From an uncultured Tenacibaculum sp. (GTDB taxonomy: Bacteria; Bacteroidota; Bacteroidia; Flavobacteriales; Flavobacteriaceae), in assembly GCF_947499065.1 (NCBI RefSeq), contig NZ_CANMMT010000001.1, positions 310,001 to 374,000 of the forward strand: a stretch of DNA of 64,000 nucleotides, in the 5' to 3' direction. Positions 53,862 to 63,500 of the stretch are shown piece by piece. Under the pieces are notes generated by a model. It was given only the letters and a program-made list of their open reading frames with translations. It was not told the DNA's origin and did not search any database. The translations under genes and the position numbers were made by a program. Positions within the stretch are counted from its first letter, which is position 1. Each line of letters starts with the position of its first letter.

Positions 53862-54554
53862 ATGAATCAAAATATTAAGGTTATTATTCCTGCTTACAAC
53901 GAGCAAGATTCTATTGCAAATGTAATTAACGATATCCCCCCTTTTGTAAATGAAATAATAGTTGTTAGTAATAATTCTACTGACAACACTGAAATAAACG
54001 CAAAAAATTCTGGAGCTACTGTATTAAAGGAAAGTAGAAGAGGCTATGGCTATGCTTGTTTAAAAGGTATGGATTATGTTGCTAAGCAAGATATAAAACC
54101 AGATATAATTGTTTTTTTAGATGGTGATTATTCCGATTATCCTCAACAATTAACAGAACTAGTCAGCCCTATAATAAATGATAACATAGATTTTGTAATT
54201 GGAGCACGTGTAAAACGACTACGAGAACAAGGTTCTATGACCCCTCAACAAGTTTTTGGTAATTGGTTAGCTACCTTTTTAATGAAACTATTTTTTAACG
54301 CTAAGTTTACAGACTTAGGACCATTTAGGGCTATAAAATATGATAAATTGCTAGCTCTTAATATGGAAGACAAAACATACGGTTGGACTGTTGAAATGCA
54401 ATTAAAAGCGTTAAAACAAAAAATGACTTATGTTGAAGTCCCTATGAAATATAGAAATAGAATCGGCGTTTCAAAAGTTTCAGGAACCGTAAAAGGTAGT
54501 ATCTTAGCCGGCATAAAAATTTTAGGTTGGATATTTAAATATAGCTTTAAATAA
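53862..54554 (+). CDS. GT2 glycosyltransferase, polyprenyl-phosphate type
   Basis: The 230-residue cytoplasmic enzyme begins VIIPAYNEQDSIANV, followed by VVSNNSTDNTE and the DxD motif in FLDGDYSDYPQQL. GWTVEMQLKALKQ and RNRIGVSKVSGTVKG complete the DPM1/GT2 polyprenyl-phosphate pattern. It probably makes a lipid-linked sugar donor. Its stop overlaps the start of the next glycosyltransferase gene by 1 bp (TAATG), so translation is coupled. Confidence 0.9.
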   Translation: MNQNIKVIIPAYNEQDSIANVINDIPPFVNEIIVVSNNSTDNTEINAKNSGATVLKESRRGYGYACLKGMDYVAKQDIKPDIIVFLDGDYSDYPQQLTELVSPIINDNIDFVIGARVKRLREQGSMTPQQVFGNWLATFLMKLFFNAKFTDLGPFRAIKYDKLLALNMEDKTYGWTVEMQLKALKQKMTYVEVPMKYRNRIGVSKVSGTVKGSILAGIKILGWIFKYSFK

Positions 54555-56044
54555 TGATTTTAGAATACGTTATAATTGCAATATATACTATTTCATTAGT
54601 ACTAATATTACTATACGCTTTAGCTCAATTAAATTTACTTTTTAATTATTTAAAAGCTCAAAGAAAAGAAGATACTTCTCCTAAATTTGACTTTTCTAAT
54701 GAGGAAGAAATCCCTTACGTAACAATACAACTTCCTGTATACAATGAACTGTATGTTATGGAACGTTTGTTAGATAACATAGCTAAACTAAAATATCCAA
54801 GTGATAAATTAGAAATCCAAGTTTTAGATGATTCTACTGATGAATCTGTTATTAGCACAGGAAAACACATTGAAGAATTACAAAAAAAAGGATTAGATAT
54901 TCAGCATATTAGAAGAGAAAACCGTCAAGGTTTTAAGGCCGGTGCTTTAAAAGAAGGTTTAAAAATAGCTAAAGGAGAGTTCATTGCTATTTTTGATGCT
55001 GACTTTTTACCTCAAGAAAATTGGTTATTACAAACTGTGCCTTATTTTAAAAACCCAGAAATTGGTGTTGTACAAACAAGATGGGGACATATTAATAGAA
55101 ATTACTCTACACTTACTAAAATTCAAGCTTTTGCTTTAGACGCTCATTTTACTTTAGAGCAAGTAGGTAGAAATAGCCAAGGACATTTTATTAATTTTAA
55201 TGGTACTGCTGGTATTTGGCGTAAAGAGTGTATTTACGATGCTGGTAATTGGGAAGGAGATACTTTAACTGAAGACCTAGATTTAAGTTATAGAGCTCAA
55301 TTAAAAAAATGGAAATTTAAATACCTAGAAAATGTTGAAACTCCTGCAGAATTACCTGTTATAATTAGCGCAGCTAGATCTCAACAATTTAGATGGAATA
55401 AAGGTGGGGCTGAAAACTTCCAGAAAATGTTAAGGAGAATTATTACCAATAAAAACATTTCTCTTAAAACAAAAGTTCACGGAATGCTACACTTATTAAA
55501 TAGTTCTATGTTTACTTGTATTTTCTTAGTAGCTATTTTAAGTATTCCTATGCTATATATAAAAAATGAATACACTCATTTAAAGGTTTACTTTATTGTA
55601 ATGAGTTTCTTTATTGTAAGTACCTTAATTTTCTTTGTTTGCTATTGGTTTATGTATAAACGAACCTATGGTGGTGGATTTTTAAATTTTATCAAATACA
55701 TTGGAGCTTTCTTTTCTTTTTTCTCTATTGCTATGGGATTCTCATTGCACAATACAATTGCTGTTTTAGAAGGACATATAGGTAAGAAAAGTGAATTTAT
55801 TAGAACTCCAAAATTCAATATAAAATCATTAAAAGATAGTTGGAAAAACAACAAGTACATTCGTAAAAGACCTTCAATGAATGTAGTAATAGAAGGATTA
55901 CTTGCTATTTATTTTGCATTTGGAATGTACAGCGCCTTTATTGTTGGTGACCAAGGAGGTGATTTTGGTTTATTTCCATTTCACTTTATGCTATTTTTTG
56001 GTTTTGGTTATGTGTTTTTTAAATCTATTTTTTCAAAAGCCTAA
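54554..56044 (+). CDS. Processive GT2, cellulose/mannan-synthase-like
   Basis: The 496-residue membrane enzyme has a first helix (5-28), a cytoplasmic GT-A domain and about four C-terminal helices (from about 320). Catalytic signatures are complete: VLDDSTDES, FDADFLP (DxD), TLTEDLDLSYRA (TED) and QQFRW (QxxRW), the last marking a processive beta-glycan synthase. It resembles bacterial and plant CslA/Bcs-type enzymes. With a GH113-like enzyme divergent nearby, a beta-mannan or related polymer is possible. It overlaps both neighbours by 1 bp. Confidence 0.88.
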   Translation: MILEYVIIAIYTISLVLILLYALAQLNLLFNYLKAQRKEDTSPKFDFSNEEEIPYVTIQLPVYNELYVMERLLDNIAKLKYPSDKLEIQVLDDSTDESVISTGKHIEELQKKGLDIQHIRRENRQGFKAGALKEGLKIAKGEFIAIFDADFLPQENWLLQTVPYFKNPEIGVVQTRWGHINRNYSTLTKIQAFALDAHFTLEQVGRNSQGHFINFNGTAGIWRKECIYDAGNWEGDTLTEDLDLSYRAQLKKWKFKYLENVETPAELPVIISAARSQQFRWNKGGAENFQKMLRRIITNKNISLKTKVHGMLHLLNSSMFTCIFLVAILSIPMLYIKNEYTHLKVYFIVMSFFIVSTLIFFVCYWFMYKRTYGGGFLNFIKYIGAFFSFFSIAMGFSLHNTIAVLEGHIGKKSEFIRTPKFNIKSLKDSWKNNKYIRKRPSMNVVIEGLLAIYFAFGMYSAFIVGDQGGDFGLFPFHFMLFFGFGYVFFKSIFSKA

Positions 56045-57411
56045 TGCTTCTTGAAAGAAAATATAGTGCTATAAGTCTAACTTTTGTTAGTCTTTTACTT
56101 TATTTTTTCTTTGCTTATTTTTTAGAAAGAACTGAATTTTCTAAACTACTTTTTTTGTGGTTTTCATTATTTACTACTTCATATTTTTTATGGAAAAACA
56201 GTAAAAATAATTTTCTTTTCTTAGTAGGGGTATCCATTCTATTTAGATTGGTCTTTCTTTTTGCTATTCCAAATTTATCTCAAGATTTTTATCGTTTTAT
56301 TTGGGATGGAAGAATGATTTTAGAAGGCTTTAATCCATATTTATCATTACCAGAAACTTTTATCGAACAGCATAAATATCCAATTAATCAAGCCTTAGAT
56401 TTATATCAAGGAATGGGAAGTATGAATGGAAGTCATTATACAAACTACCCTCCAATAAATCAATTATGCTTCTTAATTGCTGCAGTTTTAGCTAATAAAA
56501 GCATTATAGGTAGTGCAGCTGTAATGCGAGTTATCATCATTTTAGCTGATGTTGGTATCATTTACTTTGGAAAAAAGTTATTAGAAGGTTTAAAAATTTC
56601 TACTCATAACATTTTTCTATATGCTTTAAACCCATTTATCATAATTGAGATGACAGGTAATTTACACTTTGAACCTGTTATGCTATTTTTTGTGGTTTGG
56701 AGTTTATATATGTTGTATCAAAAAAAATGGGTTTGGGCTGCTATATTATTAGCTTGCTCTGTTTCAGTAAAGTTAATCCCATTACTTTTTTTACCTTTAT
56801 TCTATCAAAGATTTGTCACAAAAGATTCAAAATTTAAAGGTTTACTAAAGCTTATTGCTTTTTATGTAATTGTCGTAGTTACTGTTTTATTACTCTTTCT
56901 ACCTTTTTATTCATCTCAATTAATTTCAAATTACTCTAACTCTGTAGGACTTTGGTTCCGTAATTTTGAATTTAATGCCAGTTTTTATTACATCGCAAGG
57001 GAAATTGGGTATTTGTTTAGAGGTTACAATGAAATAGCTGTAATTGGAAAAATAATGCCTATTCTGACCATTTTATTTTTAATTGGAGTTACTTTCTTCA
57101 GGAAAAACAAATCTATCTTAGAGCTTATAACTGCAATGTTATTTGGTTTATCTTTTTATTATTTTACGACTACAACTTTACATCCTTGGTACCTAGCAAC
57201 CTTAATAATTCTGTCTATTTTTACCAAATATCGTTTCCCTATTATTTGGAGTATCGCAATTATCTTAAGTTATCAAGCCTACTCAAACACACCTTGGAAA
57301 GAGAACCTATGGTTTGTAGGTTTAGAATATGTGATAGTATATGGTTGTTTATTATGGGAATTATTCATAAAAAAACCCACTCATAAAATTGAGTGGGAAA
57401 AATTGCTATGA
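56044..57411 (+). CDS. GT-C family mannosyltransferase-like membrane protein
   Basis: The 455-residue inner-membrane protein has about 11 helices. The periplasmic loop after the third helix has DFYRFIWDGRMILEGFNPYL, the acidic loop of GT-C enzymes that use polyprenyl-phosphate sugars (GT87/PIG-M-like). ALNPFIIIEMTGNLHFEPV and TTTLHPWYLATL are also family-like. It could add a sugar from the donor made by the DPM1-like GT2 two genes upstream. It is the last gene of the six-gene operon; an 8-bp stem-loop lies within its final codons (57376-57397). Confidence 0.82.
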   Translation: MLLERKYSAISLTFVSLLLYFFFAYFLERTEFSKLLFLWFSLFTTSYFLWKNSKNNFLFLVGVSILFRLVFLFAIPNLSQDFYRFIWDGRMILEGFNPYLSLPETFIEQHKYPINQALDLYQGMGSMNGSHYTNYPPINQLCFLIAAVLANKSIIGSAAVMRVIIILADVGIIYFGKKLLEGLKISTHNIFLYALNPFIIIEMTGNLHFEPVMLFFVVWSLYMLYQKKWVWAAILLACSVSVKLIPLLFLPLFYQRFVTKDSKFKGLLKLIAFYVIVVVTVLLLFLPFYSSQLISNYSNSVGLWFRNFEFNASFYYIAREIGYLFRGYNEIAVIGKIMPILTILFLIGVTFFRKNKSILELITAMLFGLSFYYFTTTTLHPWYLATLIILSIFTKYRFPIIWSIAIILSYQAYSNTPWKENLWFVGLEYVIVYGCLLWELFIKKPTHKIEWEKLL

Positions 57412-57424
57412 AAAAGAAAAAGAA

Positions 57425-57442
57425 AGTGGTTTTACAACCACT
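57425..57442 (+). terminator. Weak hairpin after the glycan operon
   Basis: A 7-bp stem AGTGGTT / AACCACT with a TTAC loop lies 14 bp past the stop. A second stem-loop (CCCACTCA / TGAGTGGG, 57376-57397) is inside the last codons. Neither has a clean T-run, so termination is only probable. Confidence 0.45.
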
Positions 57443-57502
57443 GCTCAAATATAAATAACATTTTCTTTACAACAAAAACTTTTTAAAAAAATTTGACTTA
57501 TA

Positions 57503-58084
57503 TCAAATTTTAAAGACTTTATTGTTTTCTAGCTTATATTTTTCTTTGCTTTCTATACAAATAGCTTCATTATTTTCATCAAACTCTAACCGATGTCCAT
57601 ATTCGCTTATCCACCCTATTTGTTTTGATGGGTTACCTACCACTAACGCATATGGTAATACCTCTTTTGTTACTACTGCACCAGCCCCTATAAAAGCATA
57701 TTCTCCAATATTGTTTCCACAAACAATTGTTGCATTTGCTCCTATACTAGCTCCTTTCTTAACAACTGTTGCTAAATACTGATCTTGCCTTTTTATAGCA
57801 CTTCTTGGATTTATTACATTAGTAAACACCATTGAGGGACCTAGAAAAACGTCATCTTCACAAATTACTCCCGTATAAATAGAAACATTATTTTGAACCT
57901 TAACATTGTTTCCTAATTTTACTTTAGGAGAAACCACTACGTTTTGTCCAATATTACAATCCTTTCCAATGATACAATCAGGCATAATATGGCTAAAATG
58001 CCAAATTTTAGTTCCTGTACCAATAGTACTCCCAGCATCTATTACTGCTGTTTCGTGTGCAAAAAATGAGTTTGTTATATCCAT
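57503..58084 (-). CDS. Sugar N-acetyltransferase, left-handed beta-helix (WbpD/WlbB-like)
   Basis: The 193-residue acyltransferase has hexapeptide repeats over residues 15-140: [36 protein letters not shown] and [18 protein letters not shown]. The latter part has [17 protein letters not shown] and [12 protein letters not shown]. The order and [10 protein letters not shown] match WbpD/WlbB, which acetylates UDP-3-amino-GlcNAcA in surface-polysaccharide synthesis. No other gene of that pathway is visible here. It may use acetyl-CoA for a different amino sugar. Confidence 0.87.
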   Translation of the reverse strand: MDITNSFFAHETAVIDAGSTIGTGTKIWHFSHIMPDCIIGKDCNIGQNVVVSPKVKLGNNVKVQNNVSIYTGVICEDDVFLGPSMVFTNVINPRSAIKRQDQYLATVVKKGASIGANATIVCGNNIGEYAFIGAGAVVTKEVLPYALVVGNPSKQIGWISEYGHRLEFDENNEAICIESKEKYKLENNKVFKI

Positions 58085-58097
58085 ATCAACAAAAATA

Positions 58098-58126
58098 AAA
58101 AACTCAACCTAAATGATTGAGTTTTT
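58098..58126 (-). terminator. Terminator of the first tonB gene
   Basis: Stem AAAAACTCAA / TTGAGTTTTT with a 9-nt loop lies 4 bp past the tonB stop on the minus strand. Its A-run on the left gives a T-run in the transcript. Confidence 0.8.
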
Positions 58127-58130
58127 GTTT

Positions 58131-58877
58131 TTATTCTACTTTAAATGTAATTGGTAGAGTATACTTTACTTTTACAGGCTTATTGTTTTGCTTACCCGGA
58201 GTAAATTGTGGTATCTTATTTACCACCTTATCTGTTTCTTTTTCTAACTTTTTATGAGGTGCTCTAATTTTTATATCTGATACTTTACCTGTTTTATCAA
58301 TTACAAACTGCGTAACGATTTTATACTTTCCAGATCTCAATCCAACATCTTGTGCAATCTCTGCATTAAAATATCTTTGTATATGCTTCTGAATTTTTCT
58401 TTCAAAACATATTCTATTCTCTTCTTCTGATAAACCTTCACAACCTTTAAAAACAGGTGTATTTTGCACACTATTTATAGATATTGTTTTTTCAATTGAC
58501 TCATCTACTTTTGAAATAACATTTGTAGGCTTAGAAACTACTACTGGAGTATTTTCTACTGGCAAATCAATAACAGTTTCTGGAGTGTTGGTTACATTCT
58601 CTACAACTACTGGCTTACTGATAACTCTTTTTATAATTTGCTTCTTTTGAGGTTTTACAACGGCCTTTGGTTGCTTTTTTACAATTATTTCTTTTTGAAA
58701 AGTAAAAACTGGATCTGTAAACTCATAATACGGTTCGCTTACTACAGCCATATCTTTTTCTGTTTCATGTTCTAAAGTAATAAAAACCACAAATAAAGTT
58801 AATACTAATCCTAACTGCATAAATATTGCAGAAAATTTCTCTAATTGCTTTCTTGGTTTTTTCTTTTGTGTTTCCAT
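58131..58877 (-). CDS. Energy transducer TonB (paralog A)
   Basis: The 248-residue TonB-type protein has an N-terminal membrane helix (about 15-35, FSAIFMQLGLVLTLFVVFI). A Lys/Val/Pro-rich periplasmic linker follows (VKKQPKAVVKPQKKQIIK). The C-terminal TonB domain (about 145-248) has CEGLSEEENRICFERK, FVIDKTGKVSDIKIRAPH and VKVKYTLPITFKVE. It would energise outer-membrane receptors such as those in this window. It is a tandem paralog of the next gene, with about the same C-terminal domain but a basic instead of acidic linker. Confidence 0.92.
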   Translation of the reverse strand: METQKKKPRKQLEKFSAIFMQLGLVLTLFVVFITLEHETEKDMAVVSEPYYEFTDPVFTFQKEIIVKKQPKAVVKPQKKQIIKRVISKPVVVENVTNTPETVIDLPVENTPVVVSKPTNVISKVDESIEKTISINSVQNTPVFKGCEGLSEEENRICFERKIQKHIQRYFNAEIAQDVGLRSGKYKIVTQFVIDKTGKVSDIKIRAPHKKLEKETDKVVNKIPQFTPGKQNNKPVKVKYTLPITFKVE

Positions 58878-58930
58878 AGTAATAAAATTTTTAAATTGTT
58901 ATTATATATGAAACAAGAAATATGCCAATA

Positions 58931-58962
58931 AAAAAAGCAATCCAAAATTGGATTGCTTTTTT
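58931..58962 (-). terminator. Terminator between the tonB paralogs
   Basis: A 15-bp stem (AAAAAAGCAATCCAA / TTGGATTGCTTTTTT) with a 2-nt spacer lies just past the stop of the upstream tonB, so the two genes are separate units. Confidence 0.9.
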
Positions 58963-58983
58963 ATATTTTGTAAATACTTTAAA

Positions 58984-59706
58984 CTACTCTACATTAAATG
59001 TAATAGGTAAAGTATAACCAACTCTTACTGGTCTACCTCTTTGTTTACCAGGCTTCATTTTTGGTATTTTTTTAGCTATACGAACAGCTTCTTTTTTTAA
59101 TCTTGGATGTGGTGCTCTTGCATTGATGTTAGTAATAGAACCGTCTTTATCAATTTTAAATTGAACATAAATTCTTTTCTTACCAGGAGCTAATCCTAAT
59201 TCGTTTGCTAATTCAGCATCAAAATAACGTTGTACGTGCTTAGTTAATTTTTTATTTAAACATGCTTTCTTTTGAGCTTTTGTTCCTTTACATCCAGGGA
59301 AAACTGGTACTTCTTCAATAATAGAAAAAGGTACATCTTCTACTACTTCTTCTTCTTCCTCAACCTCAACAATCTCTTCAACCTCTACTGCCTCAGATTC
59401 ATCAGTTTCAGTAGACTCTATAATAGTTTCCTCAACTTCTTTTTCGTCTTCTACTACCTCAATCTTCTCAGGAGCTGGTGGCGGTGGCGTATTTGGTTTT
59501 GGTTTTGGTGGTTCAATTTGAAGTTCTATAGTTTCTTCTTCAATATCAGAAGCCATGTTTGCTGAACCTAAATCTCCATATGTTTTATCATATGTTTTAT
59601 TTTCAATCGCAACATATGTTACAAATAAAGCTAAAACCAAACCTAACTGCATAAACAGCTTGCTATAATTTTCTAAGTTTGATTTTGGATTTTTCTTAAT
59701 TTCCAT
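58984..59706 (-). CDS. Energy transducer TonB (paralog B, acidic linker)
   Basis: The 240-residue TonB-type protein has a membrane helix at about 15-36 (LFMQLGLVLALFVTYVAI), a short Pro-rich part (EPPKPKPNTPPPPAPEK), then an exceptionally acidic region of about 50 residues rich in Glu and Val (VEEIVEVEEEEEVVED). The C-terminal TonB domain (about 140-240) has VFPGCKGTKAQKKACLNKKL and RVGYTLPITFNVE. Its linker is opposite in charge to that of paralog A. This suggests that they serve different partners. Confidence 0.92.
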   Translation of the reverse strand: MEIKKNPKSNLENYSKLFMQLGLVLALFVTYVAIENKTYDKTYGDLGSANMASDIEEETIELQIEPPKPKPNTPPPPAPEKIEVVEDEKEVEETIIESTETDESEAVEVEEIVEVEEEEEVVEDVPFSIIEEVPVFPGCKGTKAQKKACLNKKLTKHVQRYFDAELANELGLAPGKKRIYVQFKIDKDGSITNINARAPHPRLKKEAVRIAKKIPKMKPGKQRGRPVRVGYTLPITFNVE

Positions 59707-59769
59707 CCTAAATGTTTTTAACAGTTCGCTAATTTAATTAATTTATTTCAACTTTTACAAGCTAAATCT

Positions 59770-60147
59770 TTAAATAGCCTCATTTTTCTTAAAAAAAAGA
59801 AAGTAAATAATGTAAGCTATTAAAATACCCGTCGTATTTGCTATAATATCTAAAACATCCCCTGTTCGGTAAGATGTTACTATAACTTGAAGAGCCTCAA
59901 TAATTATGCCGTAAAATACACAAGCAAAAACAATAATTAAATCATTAATTTTTGTCTTTCTTAATGCTAATAACCAAAAAAAACCTAAAACAAAATAAGC
60001 TATAAGATGCTCATATTTATCTAAATTATTTATTTGGATTGGCTGAGGACCTATCTTTATTAAACTAAGAATAGCAATACTTGCAGTTACAAATATTGCT
60101 ATTGTTATAAAATTATCCTTTAATAAGCTCTTGATAATCTTCAGCAC
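59770..60147 (-). CDS. VanZ family membrane protein
   Basis: The 125-residue inner-membrane protein has about four helices. It includes the VanZ pattern [21 protein letters not shown] (the D-K-x-x-H motif) and YGIIIEALQ (E-x-x-Q) followed by R-x-x-D-x-x-D-I-I-A-N-T-x-G. VanZ relatives raise teicoplanin resistance in other bacteria; here the role is unknown. Its start overlaps the end of gcvH by 35 bp, so translation may be coupled. It is third in the sprA-gcvH-vanZ operon. Confidence 0.88.
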   Translation of the reverse strand: MLKIIKSLLKDNFITIAIFVTASIAILSLIKIGPQPIQINNLDKYEHLIAYFVLGFFWLLALRKTKINDLIIVFACVFYGIIIEALQVIVTSYRTGDVLDIIANTTGILIAYIIYFLFFKKNEAI

Positions 60148-60493
60148 TTAATAAACTTGCTATTTGAGAATCGTCTGATAATTTAACTTTTATCATCCAA
60201 CCGTTACCGTAAGGATCAGAATTTACCATTTCAGGCTCGTCTTCTAATGCCTCATTAAACTCAATTACTTCACCAGATAATGGCATAAAAAGATCTGATA
60301 CTGTTTTTACAGCTTCTACTGATCCGAAAACCTCTTCTACTTCTAAAGTATCGTCTAAAGTATCAACGTCAACGTATACGATATCACCTAATTCACCTTG
60401 AGCAAAATCAGTAATCCCAATTGTAGCTACACCGTCTTCTATTTTTACCCACTCGTGGTCTTTTGTGTATTTTAATTCTGTTGGAATGTTCAT
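60113..60493 (-). CDS. gcvH: Glycine cleavage system H protein
   Basis: The 126-residue H protein carries the lipoyl arm that shuttles the aminomethyl group between P, T and L proteins of the glycine cleavage system. The lipoylated lysine is K63 in [12 protein letters not shown], and the N-terminal [21 protein letters not shown] and [12 protein letters not shown] are typical. It starts 24 bp after the sprA stop and overlaps vanZ by 35 bp. The P, T and L genes are not in the window. Confidence 0.96.
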   Translation of the reverse strand: MNIPTELKYTKDHEWVKIEDGVATIGITDFAQGELGDIVYVDVDTLDDTLEVEEVFGSVEAVKTVSDLFMPLSGEVIEFNEALEDEPEMVNSDPYGNGWMIKVKLSDDSQIASLLSAEDYQELIKG

Positions 60494-60517
60494 TATTTTA
60501 TTTTTATTGTGTTTGTT

Positions 60518-63500
60518 TTACTTTCCTAAATTATAAATTATATTAATTCCAGCATTAATTGATTGTCTTGGAAAAGTAGTTGAAACAGCATATTGGAATG
60601 TTTGATGGTTATAATAAAATGAAGCTGTTAAGTTGCTACTTAAATTATAATCGGCCATAAACTTTAATCCGAATAATTTTTCTCCTCCTGTTATCTGACT
60701 ATTTTCCTTATCAACACTTCGTATTAGGGTTAAATTATCTCTTAACGAAATGTCTGCTCTTAAATTAATATCTCCTTTTAATGTTTCCTTTTTTCCTGTA
60801 AATCGAGTTACAAATTTAACATCTCTAATCTTATATCCAAATCCAACAACATATTCTGTTCCTTTTATATCAGTTAATGTGTTATTATTGAAATTTAATG
60901 TTAAACTTCTATCTTTTCTTACTTCCCCTTTAAATGAGAATGAATTCTTCATTCTAAAATCAACTTTTACAAGTGGAGAGAATTCATCTATTAAAGTTGC
61001 CGACGAAAGTAATAGTTCTGATTGATAATTACCAGAAGTATTTGTATTAGTTAGTGAAGAAGCATCATATTGTAAATTATTGGTATAATTTCCTATGGTA
61101 TAAGATGATTTATAACCATGTGATAACGTAAATGAAGAGAATGTTTTCTTAAACCATTTATACTTCATAAATCCATTAAAACGTAATCTCCAATTTGGTA
61201 TTGGTATATTTTTAAATATTCCTGTACTTACTGAATTAGGGCTCGTACCTGAGTATGCTGCAAGGAATGCTGGTAACATTACTTGTTGCCCAGTTGTTTT
61301 GAAACCTGCTCCATTAGGTGTGTTTGGCAATCCTGTTTCGTTAGATAATCTATCTGCTATGATATTTCTATTATCTAAGAAGTTTTGATATAGAGTTTCA
61401 TTATCGGTAAATATAGTTCCTAACATGAAATGACTAATACTGTAATCACCAGTTTCGAATGCCTTTATGTTAGGGTCTTGACGGAAACCTCCACTTCCAT
61501 CAGAAATTATATCTAACTGCTGATTTAGTCTACTTGTTTGAATTCTTCTACCAGTTAAATCTATTGTTAAGTTTTTAATTGGTTTTACTGAAATATTATA
61601 ATCCAGCTTTTTGTAACTATTTTTACCATAATTCTTATTATAATAAGGTTGATTTGGGTCATCTTGACTCGTTCTTGTTACTAACCAACCATTTTCTATG
61701 GCCGTATTTAAAATATCTGTTTGACTTCCAAACACAAATCCTAATGTAGGTGCTAAACCTCCACCATAAGAGTTTCTTCCTAAGAATCCTACAGATGGTT
61801 TATAACCTTGTAATAAGGTTCCATTATTTTGTGAATAACTAATTTTTGCTCTTTTTACTGAGGTTAAAACGTCATATAATCCTTTCATTACCTTATGACC
61901 AAAAGAAGCATTCTTTTTTAACTTCGCTTTTGTTGCTGTTGTTTTGACTCCTAAAGCAACGGTTCCTTTTTTAGTTGGCCTTTTCTTTGTCCCTTTCAAT
62001 AACAACTTATCTAATTTCAAAGTTTTGTAGAAACGACCAAAATCTATATTCGTATTTAAATTATGTGTATTGGCATTTTGAATCATATTACCTACTACAT
62101 CTACATAACTTACACTTTGACCATTTGGTAAATCTAAATTACTTTGAGCACTAGCTTTCCAATCAAAATCGGCAGTATATCCGTAATCGGCAGTAACAAA
62201 ACTTAAATAAGGCAATTTATTAATTGGTAGTTTATAAGTAGCATTTAATTTTTGGTGATAATTATCCGGTCTACCTACATTAAAAAACTTATCATAAATT
62301 TCTAAGTTCTCATCTTGCCCAAAACTATCATATATATAGTTATTGGCTGCATTGAAATTTAATTGTAAAGATTTTGTCAAATCAAACCCTATAGTGTAAT
62401 CCCAATTAAACAAAAATCTACGTTGTATTAATTCTGGTTGAGCAGATAAACCAATGTTTTGTACTAGATTTCTTGATTGTTGTGAATTATAATTTCTATT
62501 AATTCTAGAATTAACTGCTATATTTTTCGGAACAGGATTAATATTTAAATCCCTAATAAATCGTAAATATCTACTTTTAAATAGCTTAGAACTTTTAAAC
62601 GGTTCAATAACAAAAGGTTTGAAAGTAAAGTTATAGCTTGCTCCAGCCATAACATTTCTATTTATATATTTTTCAATGTTATAATCTTTATGAAACTCTT
62701 CACTATGAGAATATGAAACAGAGAAGTTTTCTACATCGTAAAACTTTGGTTTCTTTTTACTTTCTGGGTTCTTATTCTTTTTTACATTAATAAAACTAAT
62801 ACTTTGCCTACGAGTATAATCTTGAGCATTCTTACTATTAGGGTTTTTATCTAATGCGTCTTTTAATTCAACATCTTGAAATTGTGGATCATATTTTGGA
62901 TCTCTAAACTCTTCTCCATAACTATAACTCATAGGTATTTGCATATTCCATTTTTTAGGCATCATTTTACCTAATTGAATATTTGTTGCTACACTATATT
63001 GTTTTGTTTCTTCAATACTTCTTTGCTGAACTCGGTCTTCTACATTACCAAAACCAATTGTAGACATTCTTCCTGCTAATGAAAGATTCATTACATCAGC
63101 AAGATTAGCATCTGCATTTACAACAGCTGCCCATCCTCCTTTGTTATCAAAACCTACAGCACGTAATTCGTTAAACCAAACCTCTATAGATTTTTTATCT
63201 GTTACTTCAGTATTTTTAACTCCTAACATTACTGTTCTTATTTGTGCTAATGTTGGATTACCTCTTACAAAAATCTTCAATCCATTTGAACTAGTTGAAG
63301 AAAATACATCTGTTATATTTTGTCCTAAAGGTCTTTGTATTTTTAAATTTGCTAACTCTTGTAATGGTATTTCTAAATCATTTTCTGTAGGCCAAACTTC
63401 TTCTGGCACTGGTGTTGTACCAGGTGTTTGTTTACTATACACTAAAGGTTTATGAACTTCATAATAATTATCATTTAAGTCTGTACCTAAACGAATAATC

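Noticed and set aside
57376..57397. Stem-loop in the last codons of the GT-C gene as a terminator
   Set aside because: It lies inside coding sequence and is followed by A residues, so termination there is doubtful; noted only in the gene entry.
59272..59565. 97-residue frame rich in Phe, Tyr and Trp
   Set aside because: It is the reverse reading of the Glu- and Pro-rich linker of tonB paralog B.
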